DNA from: Luteibacter jiangsuensis
Lineage (GTDB): Bacteria; Pseudomonadota; Gammaproteobacteria; Xanthomonadales; Rhodanobacteraceae
DNA length: 64,000 nucleotides
Direction of reading: 5' to 3'
NCBI RefSeq assembly: GCF_030812295.1
Contig: NZ_JAUSSK010000004.1
Coordinates: 372,001 to 436,000 of the forward strand
Of this stretch, positions 28,399 through 39,537 are shown in pieces. The position numbers were made by a program, and so were the translations under genes. How positions within the stretch are numbered: the first letter of the stretch is position 1; each line of letters begins with the position of its first letter. The notes under the pieces were generated by a model that made no database searches, was not told where the DNA came from, and was given only the letters and a program-made list of their open reading frames with translations.

Positions 28399-31287
28399 TC
28401 AGGCACCCTGCGCCGCCGCCTCGCTACGACCGGAGAAATCGAAGCCCAGCTCGGCCGCGACCTGCTCCACCCCGGCGCACAGCGCATCCAGGGCCGGCGT
28501 GCGCGCGGCGATGCGCGGACGCAGGTCGAGCGTGCAGGCGAGCCCCATCTGCAGGAGGTCAGCATGCGCCAGATGCAGCGTGTCGGCCTGGGCCTGGGTG
28601 AACAGCCCCGCCTCGCGCAGCACGTCGATCAACGTGCTGCTGGCATGCGTGTCGAGCACCGACGGATGCGTGGCCGCGTACCCGAGGACCATGCCCTGCA
28701 GGATGAATTCGATGTCGATGAGAGCACCGACGCCCTGCTTCAGGTCGACGTGGGCCGTGTCGGAGCGGTCGCGCTCGCCGCGCCAGCGTGCACGCATGGC
28801 GCCCACCTCGGCACGAACGCGCGCGGCGTCGCGGGGGGCGCCAAGGATCTCGCGCCGGACGCCCGCGAGGGCGGCGCCAAGCCGCGTGTCACCAGCCACC
28901 GGGCGGGCGCGCAACAGCGCCTGGTGTTCCCAGGTCCACGCGCGGTCCCGCTGGTACGCCTCGAACGCATCGACACTGGCGACCAGCAGCCCCTTCGATC
29001 CGTCCGGCCGCAGGCGCGTGTCCACGTCGTACAACCTGCCTGCGTGGGTCTGAACGCTCAGCCAGTGCATCACCCGCTGCGCCAGGCGCTGGTACCAACG
29101 CGTGCCGTCTACCGGCCGGGGTCCGTCGCTCATCGTATTCGCACGCTGGCCATCGTAGACGAAGACCAGGTCCAGGTCAGAGGCGAAACCCAGTTCCTCG
29201 CCGCCGAGGCTGCCATAGCCGAGCACGGCGAACCCGCTGCCCTCGCCCGGCAGGCGGCCATGCTGTGCCGTAAGTTCGCGCGTCGCCAGGGCGAGGATGG
29301 CCGCGACCACCGCCTCCGCCAGCCCGGCGAGCCGCCGCGCCGTCGCGGTGGCATCCGACCGGCCGTCGTTGAAGGCCAGTCCCAGCCGAAAGGCGATGCT
29401 CGAACGGAATTCGTTGATGCGCTCCAGCTCGTGCTCTGCGTCGCGCTCGTCCAGCGCACCGAGGGTCCGTGCGATCTCGGCCGAGATGTCCGCCCGTTTC
29501 AGCGGCAATTGGTCGATGCGCGGATCGAGCACGTCGTCCAGCAGCAGCGGTTGCGCGATCACACGCTCCGCGAGGAAAGCACTGTCCGCAAACACGCTGG
29601 CGACACGCCGCCGTGCATTCGGCTGTTCGTCGAGCAGGGCAAGATAGGACGAACGACGCGCAACGGCCTGGACCAGACGCAACAAGCGCAAGAGGCTGGC
29701 CACGGGCGCCACGCTGCCACGGGCTGCGCCGATCAAATGGGGCATCAGGCGCTCGATGCGTTCGGACGAACGCGCCGACATCGAGCGGACCGCCGCCGTG
29801 CGCGGCAATTTAACCAGCTCGTTGGCCGCTTCCTCGCCAGGGACGAAACCCGACGCCTCCATCATGGCGGCATCGAGTGTCTCCCCCCGCGCCGCCTGCC
29901 AAAGCGTGACGTCGGCGATGGGAGCCGTCGCCGTGCCGCCAGCCTCGGGAACGAGCACGGCGGCGAACTCGCCGGACACGGCGTCGCGGTGCCGGACCAG
30001 GTCGAGCGCCAGATCGTCCCAATGGGCGTAGCCCAAGCCAAGGGCCAGACGTTCGCGCGACAACGCATCGTCGGGAATATCGTGAGTCTGCGCATCGCGC
30101 AACATCTGCACGCGGTTCTCCAGGCGGCGCAAGAACACGTAGGCAGAGCGCAACAACTTCGCCCGAGCCGAGGGGATGTAACCGCGCGCCTCGCAGGCCC
30201 GCAATGCGGGCAGCAGGCCACGCACGCGCAAGGCCGGGTCGCGACCGCCACGGATCATCTGGGTCAGTTGCACCACGAACTCGATTTCACGAATGCCGCC
30301 GGGGCCGAGCTTCAGGTTGCCGGCGAGATCCTTGCGCGCGACCTCCGCGTCGATCAGCGCCTTCATCTCACGCAGGCCGGCGAACGCCGTGTAATCGAGA
30401 TAACGGCGATAAACGAACGGCCGGAGCATGTCCTGCAGTTCGCGGCCGGCGACGCGATCGCCGGCCACCGGCCGCGCCTTGATCCAGGCATAGCGTTCCC
30501 AATCGCGGCCTTCCCGCTGGTAGTACTGTTCCATCGCCGCGAAGGGCAGCGACAGCCGCCCCGCATTGCCGAACGGGCGCAGGCGCAGGTCCACGCGTGC
30601 ACAGATGCCATCCAGCGTGGGCTCGGCCAGCAGACGCACCAGTTGGCGCGTTTCGCGAATGAAATACTCGCCGTTGTCCAGCGGCCGCGCTCCATCGGTT
30701 TCTCCGCCCGAGGCATACGCCAGCACCAGATCGATGTCCGAGGAAAAATTCAGCTCGTTGCCGCCGAGCTTACCGAAGCCGAGCACCACCGTGCGTTGCG
30801 CGACGCCGTTCGCGTCGCGCGGCTGTCCGTAGCGCGCATGCATGGCGCTTTCCGACCAGCGCAGGGCAACCTCGAGCAAGGTTTCATAAAGCGCACTGGT
30901 CGACGAAAGCGTTTCGTCCAGGTCGTCCAACCCGTTCACGTCGCGGAACACGAGGCGGACCGCTTCCGCGTGCCGGAAACGGCGCAGCACCGACATGCAA
31001 CGATCCTCGTCCGCCGGCAACTCCAGCGTGGCGCCACGCGTTCCCGCATCTGCATTGGCCCGCAGTCGTTCCAGCCCGGCAGGCGCAAGCAACTCGGGCT
31101 GGCGACGCAGGATATCGAAGGCGAAGTCCGAGGCGAGCAAGGTCCGCCGGATTCGCTCGGCCACGCCGGCATCGTCGTACAACGGGATGCGCGCGGCACG
31201 GCATGCCGCCATCACGTCGGCATAACGGGTATCGATCAATGCGCGCAGTTCAGGGCTTTCGCGCGGAGCCGTCGTGGATGCATTCAT
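28399..31287 (-). CDS. Bifunctional glutamine synthetase adenylyltransferase/deadenylase
   Basis: 962 residues, the usual GlnE length. Two nucleotidyltransferase domains are evident: the N-terminal adenylyl-removing one (GFGKLGGNELNFSSDIDLVLAY, about 170-190) and the C-terminal adenylylating one (GYGSLGGEELGFASDLDLVFVYD, about 690-712), with the regulatory helical domain between. It adjusts glutamine synthetase activity to nitrogen status under PII control. The ATG at 31287 (MNASTTAPRES) is preferred; a GTG 30 nt upstream is an alternative. Confidence 0.95.
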   Translation of the reverse strand: MNASTTAPRESPELRALIDTRYADVMAACRAARIPLYDDAGVAERIRRTLLASDFAFDILRRQPELLAPAGLERLRANADAGTRGATLELPADEDRCMSVLRRFRHAEAVRLVFRDVNGLDDLDETLSSTSALYETLLEVALRWSESAMHARYGQPRDANGVAQRTVVLGFGKLGGNELNFSSDIDLVLAYASGGETDGARPLDNGEYFIRETRQLVRLLAEPTLDGICARVDLRLRPFGNAGRLSLPFAAMEQYYQREGRDWERYAWIKARPVAGDRVAGRELQDMLRPFVYRRYLDYTAFAGLREMKALIDAEVARKDLAGNLKLGPGGIREIEFVVQLTQMIRGGRDPALRVRGLLPALRACEARGYIPSARAKLLRSAYVFLRRLENRVQMLRDAQTHDIPDDALSRERLALGLGYAHWDDLALDLVRHRDAVSGEFAAVLVPEAGGTATAPIADVTLWQAARGETLDAAMMEASGFVPGEEAANELVKLPRTAAVRSMSARSSERIERLMPHLIGAARGSVAPVASLLRLLRLVQAVARRSSYLALLDEQPNARRRVASVFADSAFLAERVIAQPLLLDDVLDPRIDQLPLKRADISAEIARTLGALDERDAEHELERINEFRSSIAFRLGLAFNDGRSDATATARRLAGLAEAVVAAILALATRELTAQHGRLPGEGSGFAVLGYGSLGGEELGFASDLDLVFVYDGQRANTMSDGPRPVDGTRWYQRLAQRVMHWLSVQTHAGRLYDVDTRLRPDGSKGLLVASVDAFEAYQRDRAWTWEHQALLRARPVAGDTRLGAALAGVRREILGAPRDAARVRAEVGAMRARWRGERDRSDTAHVDLKQGVGALIDIEFILQGMVLGYAATHPSVLDTHASSTLIDVLREAGLFTQAQADTLHLAHADLLQMGLACTLDLRPRIAARTPALDALCAGVEQVAAELGFDFSGRSEAAAQGA

Positions 31288-31465
31288 GAGGCGGTCATTG
31301 TGCCCTAGCCGCGGCACAACGCGCTTCCCGGCACGGGGTTGCGATTCGTCTCATGACCCGGCGGGGACCCGCAAGAATTACGTGCGCCCCCGCCTGACAA
31401 CCGGTTCATGTCCGCTGCGTTACAGTCCGTACCCCCTTGCTACAGGGGCGTGACAAGAGGACGTT

Positions 31466-33358
31466 ATGACTTTCGATTCAAAGCGTTGGCGTGACGTGAT
31501 AGCCCGGGTGGCGTTGCCGCTCTGCCTCGCCGTGGCGTTCGTTCTCTACACCGGCTTCCTGGATGGCAACCCGGGCGTATCCAGCGCCGAATGGGCTGCC
31601 CGGCCGTGGCACCTGTTCGCCAACGCCTTCCCCGGCCTGTTGCTCGCTTCGCTGTTGCTGGTGCTCACGCGGCGGGCGTGGCTGTCGTTCGGCCTCGCCT
31701 TCATGGCGCAGGGCGCCGTGCTCGTGGTCAGCGCCATCAAGATGAAGAACCTGGGTGCGCCACTGCTACCCGCCGACTTCCGGATGGTCGGCCAGTTGAA
31801 GAACGGTGGACTGCATCTGCTCGGCGGTTACCTGCCCGCCGATCCGCTGCCCTACCTGGCCATCCTGGGCACGCTCGCGCTCATCGTCCTCATCGCCCGT
31901 TACGAACCGCCCCTTTTTGCGCGGCGCACGAAGGGTCGCCGCCTCGTCGCGGGTGTGACGCTGGTGGCGCTGATAGGGACCCTGTTCGCAGGCGTTCCCG
32001 CGTGGTCGACCATCTACGACAAGGACCGCCTGGGCCTGCAACCCTGGTCCGCGGCGGCGAACGCCGGCTACAACGGCGTGGTGACGACGATCGTGCAGTT
32101 CCGCCTTCAGGATGCAGGCAAGAAGACCAAGGCCGATCCGGCCGAAGCCGGGCGCTTCCTCGCGGACACCGGGCCCGCCCTGCGCGAGCACATGGCGGTG
32201 GCGGCGACCCATGGACGGCAGACGCCCGACATCGTCGTCGTGCAGAGTGAATCGTTCTTCGATCCGAGCGCGATTCGCGGCCTCGAAAACGAGGACTTCG
32301 CACCGAACCTGCATCGTCTCGCGGAGCATGCGAGCACGGGGCGCCTGCATGTCCCGACGTTCGGCGGCGGCACGATCCGTACCGAATTCGAAGTGCTCAC
32401 CGGTCTATCCCTGCGTTATTTCCCGACGATGCAGTTTCCGTACCTGCAGATGCATTCCGGCGTCGTGCCAGGCATGGTGCGCACGCTGCGTTCCCATGGA
32501 TATGAAACCATCGCCGTGCACGGCAACGATGCCTCGTTCTGGAACCGGAACACGGCCTTCAGGTCGTTGGGCTTCGACCGGTTTGTTTCACAGCCGGACT
32601 TTCCCAAGGACTTCCACAAGGACGGCGAGTACATGGCCGACAGCGCCATGACCGATGAGATCATGAGCCAGCTGAAGGATTCCGGCCCACCGCGCTTCGT
32701 CTTCGCGATCAGCATGGAAGCCCACGGTCCATACGACAAGAGCGTGAATATCGACACGCGCGAGCGCGACGCCATTTCCGTCCCCGATGGCATCAGTGAC
32801 GACGCGAAGTTGCAATTGCGCAACTACATCTATCACATGCGCCATGCCGACGCCGAACTAGGCCGTCTTGCCGAGCTGCTCAAGCAACGCGAGCGGCCGA
32901 CGCTGCTCCTGTTCTATGGCGACCACCTGCCCGCACTCACCGAAACGTACGACAAACTCGGTTTCGTCGACGGTGGCGGCATGTTCAACCAGACCGTGCC
33001 CTACATCCTCATCGACGCACACGGCGATGGTCCCGCGCCGGAGAAGGCGGATCTGGCGTCATGGATGCTGCCCGGCAAGCTGCTGGAGCAGGCGGGCGTG
33101 CACGACGATCCGTATTTCGCGCTCACCCAGGTCGTCGCTCCGCGCCTCGCCGCGCTCACGCACGCACCGGACGCACCCACCCCGGCCGAGGATACCCTGC
33201 AGAAATATACGGATGTATCCATGGGTAACGTGGCGATGCTGCGGATGAAGCACAAGTTGGAGCCGCTGGTCGCGCAATATGCACTGCCCGATGCGGCAGC
33301 ACTGGCGCGCCAGCCAGGTACCGAGGAAGAAAGCGCGGCGTCCGGCGCGCAGCAGTAA
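31466..33358 (+). CDS. LTA synthase family membrane sulfatase
   Basis: 630 residues. Five or so N-terminal TM segments (about 14-35, 50-68, 75-92, 130-148, 158-178) then a large periplasmic alkaline-phosphatase-fold domain. The catalytic site is readable: VVVQSESFFDP (first metal Glu), nucleophile Thr303 in TFGGGTIRTEFEVLTG, and GDHLPAL near the end. In Gram-positives LtaS polymerises glycerol phosphate; in Gram-negatives relatives modify periplasmic glucans or lipid A with phospho-groups. Substrate here is unknown. GAGG precedes the ATG. It is divergent from glnE and ends at a convergent REPIN before groEL. Confidence 0.88.
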   Translation: MTFDSKRWRDVIARVALPLCLAVAFVLYTGFLDGNPGVSSAEWAARPWHLFANAFPGLLLASLLLVLTRRAWLSFGLAFMAQGAVLVVSAIKMKNLGAPLLPADFRMVGQLKNGGLHLLGGYLPADPLPYLAILGTLALIVLIARYEPPLFARRTKGRRLVAGVTLVALIGTLFAGVPAWSTIYDKDRLGLQPWSAAANAGYNGVVTTIVQFRLQDAGKKTKADPAEAGRFLADTGPALREHMAVAATHGRQTPDIVVVQSESFFDPSAIRGLENEDFAPNLHRLAEHASTGRLHVPTFGGGTIRTEFEVLTGLSLRYFPTMQFPYLQMHSGVVPGMVRTLRSHGYETIAVHGNDASFWNRNTAFRSLGFDRFVSQPDFPKDFHKDGEYMADSAMTDEIMSQLKDSGPPRFVFAISMEAHGPYDKSVNIDTRERDAISVPDGISDDAKLQLRNYIYHMRHADAELGRLAELLKQRERPTLLLFYGDHLPALTETYDKLGFVDGGGMFNQTVPYILIDAHGDGPAPEKADLASWMLPGKLLEQAGVHDDPYFALTQVVAPRLAALTHAPDAPTPAEDTLQKYTDVSMGNVAMLRMKHKLEPLVAQYALPDAAALARQPGTEEESAASGAQQ

Positions 33359-33463
33359 TCCACTACGTGGGCGTTCCGGATGCCACATCGGCGATGCCGG
33401 ACACGACGGCTACCTCGGCGACCACCTCGTATTGAGTAGGGGGGCGGGCAGCGCCGCCGCGCG

Positions 33464-33548
33464 GTGGCGGGAACCGACCTCGTCGGCGATCCAGCGGCGG
33501 CGGGCCAGGTTACGGCGAGCACCCATCGCCGACAGGGTCGGCTCCCAC
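33464..33548. repeat. REPIN (opposite orientation, degenerate)
   Basis: Right arm ATCGCCGACAGGGTCGGCTCCCAC is intact; the other arm GTGGCGGGAACCGACCTCGTCGGCGAT carries changes. The core reads as the reverse complement of the other copies (GCGGCGGCGGGCCAGGTTACGGCGAGCACC), so this one is inserted the other way round. Between the convergent LtaS-like gene and groEL. Confidence 0.75.
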
Positions 33549-33575
33549 CAGAGCCGGTCCTCACCGAGCCCGCAA

Positions 33576-33603
33576 AAGAAAAGCCCCGCTTTCGCGGGGC
33601 TCT
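33576..33603 (-). terminator. Intrinsic terminator of groESL
   Basis: Stem AGCCCCGC (33582-33589), loop TTTC, GCGGGGCT (33594-33601), T-rich on the minus strand (TTTTC TTTTG). It shares its CCCCGCTTTCGCGGGG core with the gltA terminator. Confidence 0.85.
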
Positions 33604-33629
33604 TCGTGACGGGCCAGAGAGGCGCGGAC

Positions 33630-35291
<1,662 letters not shown>

Positions 35292-35334
35292 TCAGTTGTT
35301 TGGGATAACCGGGAGGAACGGGGCGAGCGGGGGC

Positions 35335-35628
35335 TCAGCCTTCCAGGACCGCCACGATGTCGTCTTCCTTCAGGAAGACCAGCTCTTCGCCGTCGACCTT
35401 GATCTCCTGGCCGGCGTACTTGCCGAACAGGACGACGTCGCCTTCCTTCACGCCCATCGGGCGGAGCTGGCCGCTGGCCAGGAGGAGGCCGGTACCGGCG
35501 GCGATGACCTTGCCGCGGGTGGGCTTCTCGGTGGCGCTGTCAGGGATGACGATGCCACCGGCGGAAACACGCTCTTCCTCGAGACGCTTGACGATGACGC
35601 GATCGTGCAGCGGGCGCAGTTTGCTCAT
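35335..35628 (-). CDS. Co-chaperonin GroES
   Basis: 97 residues. [19 protein letters not shown], the mobile loop with [18 protein letters not shown], and [32 protein letters not shown]. Start at 35628 is set by GGAGAAG just upstream; an in-frame start five codons earlier is unlikely. First gene of the groESL operon. Confidence 0.97.
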   Translation of the reverse strand: MSKLRPLHDRVIVKRLEEERVSAGGIVIPDSATEKPTRGKVIAAGTGLLLASGQLRPMGVKEGDVVLFGKYAGQEIKVDGEELVFLKEDDIVAVLEG

Positions 35629-35676
35629 GACTTCTCCAACCATGTGATTGACGGATAACGAAATTGGTCCACCCTG

Positions 35677-35703
35677 TTAGCACTTGCCACGGGTGAGTGC
35701 CAG
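35677..35703. promoter_or_regulatory. CIRCE operator (HrcA-binding) of groESL
   Basis: TTAGCACTT-N9-GAGTGCCAG: 8 of 9 bases of the left arm and 7 of 9 of the right match the CIRCE consensus TTAGCACTC-N9-GAGTGCTAA. It begins 48 nt upstream of groES and abuts the -10, as expected for repression by HrcA. Confidence 0.85.
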
Positions 35704-35704
35704 A

Positions 35705-35734
35705 ATTTTAGCCAAAGCTCTCCACGAATCGGAA
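35705..35734 (-). promoter_or_regulatory. groESL promoter
   Basis: Minus-strand TAAAAT (35710-35705) lies immediately upstream of CIRCE; a possible -35 TTCCGA is 18 nt further up. Vegetative-type promoter repressed by HrcA is the simplest reading; no clear sigma-32 boxes seen. Confidence 0.5.
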
Positions 35735-35813
35735 GAGCCTCGGGGTGATCGACAGATGGCGCCTGTGCGAAACCGTTCAAGGCCCCGGGTACAAAAAAGA
35801 CCACAATCGACCC

Positions 35814-36137
35814 ATGTCCGAACCCATCGCCATCCTTGTCGCCTGTCCCGCCGGCGAACCCGCCGCCGCCCTCGCCCATGGTCTCGTCCAGGCCGGCCTT
35901 GCCGCTTGCGTGAACCACCTGCCGGGGATGCGGTCCACCTACCGCTGGAAGGGCGAGGTAGTCACCGACGCCGAGGACCTCCTGCTGGTGAAGACCACCC
36001 GCGAGGCCTTCGCGGCGGTCGAGGCCTTCGTCGTCGAGCACCACCCCTACGAGGTGCCGGAGGTCGTGGCCCTGCCGCTGGTAGAAGGCCACGCGCCCTA
36101 CCTCGCCTGGCTGGAAGCCAGCGTCGATGCAAGCTAA
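35814..36137 (+). CDS. Divalent-cation tolerance protein CutA
   Basis: 107 residues, trimeric ferredoxin-like CutA1. Signature parts: CPAGEPAAALAHGLVQAGLAACVNHLPGMRSTYRWKG, DAEDLLLVKTTREAF and HHPYEVPEVVALPL. The start is 6 nt after a CACAAT box (35802-35807), so the message may be leaderless; an earlier in-frame ATG at 35745 adds unrelated sequence. Role in metal tolerance is debated. Directly precedes dsbD, as in many gammaproteobacteria. Confidence 0.93.
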   Translation: MSEPIAILVACPAGEPAAALAHGLVQAGLAACVNHLPGMRSTYRWKGEVVTDAEDLLLVKTTREAFAAVEAFVVEHHPYEVPEVVALPLVEGHAPYLAWLEASVDAS

Positions 36138-36207
36138 CAAGGGCATGCCCGGTCATAATGATCGACGCCCCCCGCGGTTCGTCGCCGCACCGATCCCCGG
36201 AGTCATC

Positions 36208-38427
36208 ATGACGTCGTTCGCCCGCCTCGTGCGGAACCTGGCCGCCGGCCTCGCCTTGCTCGCCGCCCTGCCGGCGCTCGCCCAGGGTGACGACGACCTG
36301 CTGCCGGTCACCCAGGCGTTCCACCTCACTTCCGATGCCAGCCAGCCCGGCATGGTGAAGCTGCACTGGCGGATCGCGCCGGACTATTACCTCTACCGGG
36401 GCCGGATCAAGATCAAGGCGGCGGAGCCCACGGCGGTCACGCTGGGCGAGGCGGCGCTTCCCGATGGTCTGAAGAAGCACGACGAATACCTCGGCGACGT
36501 GGAGATCTACCACGGCGACGTGGAGGCCAGCGTGCCGTACACGCTCGCCGATGCCGCGACGAAGACCCTTGCCCTCGATGTCCAGTACCAGGGCTGCCAT
36601 GAGGTGGAGCCGAAGATCTGCTACCCGCCGAATACCGAGCACCTGAAGCTCACCATCGGCGGTGCGTCGACCATCCCTGTCGCCGCGGCGCCCGCCGCCA
36701 ACGGCGCGGCCCTGCTGGGCGCTCCGTCCGCGGCCCCGGGTGGCGAGGCGCAGGCACTTCCCGCCGACCAGGCGTTCCGCTTCGAGGCGCTGGTCAAGGA
36801 CCACGGCAGCCTGCTGCTTCGCTGGACCATGCCCAAGGACTACTACCTGTATCGCGACAAGACACAGATCGCCGTGTCATCGCCCGCCGGGGTAACCGCG
36901 GGAGAACCCGACTGGCCCAGCGGCACCGCCCATCACGACGAACACTTCGGCGACACCATCGTCTATTTCGACCAGGTCGAACTGCCGGTGCCGCTGAACG
37001 GCGCCGCGGGCGCCACGGCGGTGGCGATCGATGTGGCCTACCAGGGTTGCCTGGAGAACGGCATCTGCTATCCGGTCATGACACGGCACATCACGGTCGA
37101 CCTGGGCGCGGGCACGGCGTCCGTCGGCGCCCCGTCCGAGGGACAGCCCGCCGCCGCGCCAGTGGATGTCGCACCGACGCCGCCACCGCCCGGCCTGGCG
37201 CCCGGCGGTGACGCGCCCGTCGGCTTCATTGCGGCCATCGGCCTCGCCTTGCTCGGCGGCCTGGTGCTGAACCTCATGCCGTGCGTGTTGCCGGTGTTGT
37301 CGCTGAAAGCCATCACCGTGCTCGAAAGCGGGGAAAGCCCGGGCGCCGCACGCAAGCATGCGCTCTGGTACACGGCCGGCGTGCTGGCCGCCTTCGCCGT
37401 CCTGGGTCTGGTCATCGTCGGCATCCGCGCAGCGGGCCACGGCATCCAGTGGGGCGCGCAATTCCAGCAGCCGCTGGCGATCGGCCTGCTCGTCTACGTG
37501 ATGCTGGCCGTGGGCCTGTCGATGTCGGGCGTGTTCGAGATCGGGGGTTCCCTCGGCAACGTGGGCAGCGGCCTCGCCGCACGGTCGGGCCCCTCGGGTG
37601 ACTTCTTCACCGGCGTGCTGGCCGTGGTCGTGGCCAGCCCTTGCACCGCACCCTTCATGGGTTCCGCGATCGCCTTCGCCTTCGCCGCGCCCCTGGGCGT
37701 GGCCTTCCTGATCTTCCTGGCGCTCGGCCTCGGCCTTGCCCTGCCCTTCCTGCTGATCGGATTCGTGCCGGCGATCGCACGGCTGTTGCCACGCCCGGGC
37801 CGGTGGATGGAGACCCTCAAGCAGTTGCTGGCGTTCCCGATGTACCTCACGGCCGTCTGGCTGCTATGGGTACTGACCAAGCAGCGCGGCGCCGACGCGA
37901 CCGCCCTCGTGCTCGCAGGCGGCGTGCTGCTGGCCATGGCGCTGTGGTGGTACGGACGCAGCCGTGGAGGACGCTTGTCCTGGGTGTTTACGGGCGTACT
38001 GATGGTCGGTGCCGCCGCAGCGCTGTGGACCGTGCACGGCCTGCCGGCGCAGGGCGACGCCTTGCGTGTCGCCGCCGATGGCTCGGTCCCGTATTCCCCG
38101 GAAAAGCTGGCCGAACTGCGTGGCGCGGGAACACCGGTCCTGGTCGACATGACCGCCGACTGGTGCATCACCTGCAAGGCGAACGAGAAGGCGGTGCTCG
38201 ATACCGATGCCTTCAAGTCCCTGCTCGCCCGCACCGGCACCGTCTACATGAAGGGCGACTGGACCGACGTGAACGCGACCATCGCGGCCTTCCTCGAGCA
38301 GTACCACTCGGTAGGCGTTCCGCTCTACGTGGTCTACCCGAAGGGCGGCGGCGATGGCCGCAAGCTGTCCACGGTGCTCACCTACGACAGCGTCGAGAAA
38401 GCGCTCGAGGCCGCCGCGCGTCCATGA
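36208..38427 (+). CDS. Thiol:disulfide interchange protein DsbD, with duplicated alpha domain
   Basis: Inner-membrane reductant conduit of 739 residues, longer than the roughly 560 of E. coli. After a signal peptide there are two alpha domains in tandem: about 30-150 (Cys130...Cys138, spacing x7) and about 185-305 (Cys281...Cys287, the usual x5). Then eight or so TM segments with the reactive pair Cys359 (LMPCVLPV) and Cys479 (ASPCTAP), and a C-terminal thioredoxin domain with Cys653-x-x-Cys656 (DWCITCK). It passes electrons from cytoplasmic thioredoxin to periplasmic partners. Start at 36208 has CGGAG 7 nt upstream. Overlaps the next thioredoxin gene by 4 bp. Confidence 0.93.
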   Translation: MTSFARLVRNLAAGLALLAALPALAQGDDDLLPVTQAFHLTSDASQPGMVKLHWRIAPDYYLYRGRIKIKAAEPTAVTLGEAALPDGLKKHDEYLGDVEIYHGDVEASVPYTLADAATKTLALDVQYQGCHEVEPKICYPPNTEHLKLTIGGASTIPVAAAPAANGAALLGAPSAAPGGEAQALPADQAFRFEALVKDHGSLLLRWTMPKDYYLYRDKTQIAVSSPAGVTAGEPDWPSGTAHHDEHFGDTIVYFDQVELPVPLNGAAGATAVAIDVAYQGCLENGICYPVMTRHITVDLGAGTASVGAPSEGQPAAAPVDVAPTPPPPGLAPGGDAPVGFIAAIGLALLGGLVLNLMPCVLPVLSLKAITVLESGESPGAARKHALWYTAGVLAAFAVLGLVIVGIRAAGHGIQWGAQFQQPLAIGLLVYVMLAVGLSMSGVFEIGGSLGNVGSGLAARSGPSGDFFTGVLAVVVASPCTAPFMGSAIAFAFAAPLGVAFLIFLALGLGLALPFLLIGFVPAIARLLPRPGRWMETLKQLLAFPMYLTAVWLLWVLTKQRGADATALVLAGGVLLAMALWWYGRSRGGRLSWVFTGVLMVGAAAALWTVHGLPAQGDALRVAADGSVPYSPEKLAELRGAGTPVLVDMTADWCITCKANEKAVLDTDAFKSLLARTGTVYMKGDWTDVNATIAAFLEQYHSVGVPLYVVYPKGGGDGRKLSTVLTYDSVEKALEAAARP

Positions 38428-38957
38428 GCCGCGGCCCGACCTTCTGGATCGTGGTACTGGCGATCGCCGCCGCGGCCACGGGGCTGTACCTCGAGCATCG
38501 CCGCCTGAACCCGCCACCGCCGCAAGGTGTCACGGTGGCGGATATCGGCGAGATCCCGACGCCGGCCACCTTCCTCACCGTGGAAGGCAAGCCGCGCCAG
38601 CTTTCCGATTGGCATGGCAAGCGCCTGCTCATCAACTTCTGGGCCACCTGGTGCGCCCCATGCCGCCGGGAAATGCCGCTATTGAGCGAGAACGCGGGAC
38701 GCTACAAGGCACGCAACGTCGCCATCCTCGGCGTGGCCGAGGACACGGCAGGCGCCGTGCGTGCCTATCTCGCAGCCCAGCCGGTGGAGTATCCGGTGGT
38801 GCTCGCCGACAGCGACGCCCCGGGCGGCTCGCTGTCCTTCGGCAACACCCGCCGGGTGCTGCCCTATAGCGTCCTCATCGGCGAGGACGGGCGTATCCTG
38901 CGGCGCAAGCTCGGCACGTTCAGCCAGGCGGAACTCGACGCCTGGCTCGCGCCCTGA
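38424..38957 (+). CDS. TlpA/ResA-family periplasmic thioredoxin
   Basis: 177 residues. One N-terminal TM (FWIVVLAIAAAATGLYL) tethers a thioredoxin domain with Cys77-x-x-Cys80 (FWATWCAPCRREMP) and a cis-Pro in RVLPYSVLI. Because it overlaps dsbD by ATGA it is very likely a direct client of DsbD, keeping substrate cysteines reduced (for example in cytochrome c maturation). Confidence 0.9.
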   Translation: MSRGPTFWIVVLAIAAAATGLYLEHRRLNPPPPQGVTVADIGEIPTPATFLTVEGKPRQLSDWHGKRLLINFWATWCAPCRREMPLLSENAGRYKARNVAILGVAEDTAGAVRAYLAAQPVEYPVVLADSDAPGGSLSFGNTRRVLPYSVLIGEDGRILRRKLGTFSQAELDAWLAP

Positions 38958-38974
38958 ACCACGGAGGCTCTCCC

Positions 38975-39529
38975 ATGGATCCCATGCTCCCACCCGACCA
39001 GGTGATCGAGGCGACGCGCCTCTGGCTCGAACGCGCGGTCATCGGCCTCAACCTGTGCCCCTTCGCCAAGGCGGTGCACAAGAAGGGACAGATCCGTTAT
39101 GTGGTCAGCGATGCCACGCAACCGCTGCAGTTGCACGCGGACCTGGTCCGTGAGCTGGAATTTCTTCGCGACACCGATCCGGAGGTGGTGGACACCACCT
39201 TGTTGATCCATCCCCACGTGCTCGACGATTTCCTCGACTACAACGAATTCCTCGAAGTGGCGGATGAGACGGTGAACGACCTCGAACTGGAGGGTGACAT
39301 CCAGGTGGCCAGTTTCCATCCCGCCTTCCAGTTCGAAGGTACCGCTCCCGACGACATCACCAACTACACCAATCGCTCGCCTTACCCCACGCTGCACCTG
39401 CTGCGCGAGACGAGCATCGACCGCGCGGTGGCGGCCTTCCCGGAGGCCTCGAAGATCTTCGAGGCGAACATGGAGACGTTGGACCGGTTGGGGATCGAGG
39501 GCTGGCGGGCGTTGTTTGCCCAGCGGTGA
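38975..39529 (+). CDS. DUF1415 domain protein
   Basis: 184 residues, soluble. The family marks are RLWLERAVIGLNLCPFAKAV near the start, TTLLIHPHVLDDFLDYNEFL in the middle and QVASFHPAFQFEG...NRSPYPTLHLLRE. The invariant Cys/His residues (NLCPFA, SFHPAFQF) hint at a metal or redox centre, but no function is known. GGAGG lies 9 nt before the ATG. Same strand as dsbD/TlpA, 17 nt downstream, so likely co-transcribed. Confidence 0.9.
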   Translation: MDPMLPPDQVIEATRLWLERAVIGLNLCPFAKAVHKKGQIRYVVSDATQPLQLHADLVRELEFLRDTDPEVVDTTLLIHPHVLDDFLDYNEFLEVADETVNDLELEGDIQVASFHPAFQFEGTAPDDITNYTNRSPYPTLHLLRETSIDRAVAAFPEASKIFEANMETLDRLGIEGWRALFAQR

Positions 39530-39537
39530 AGCGGGGA

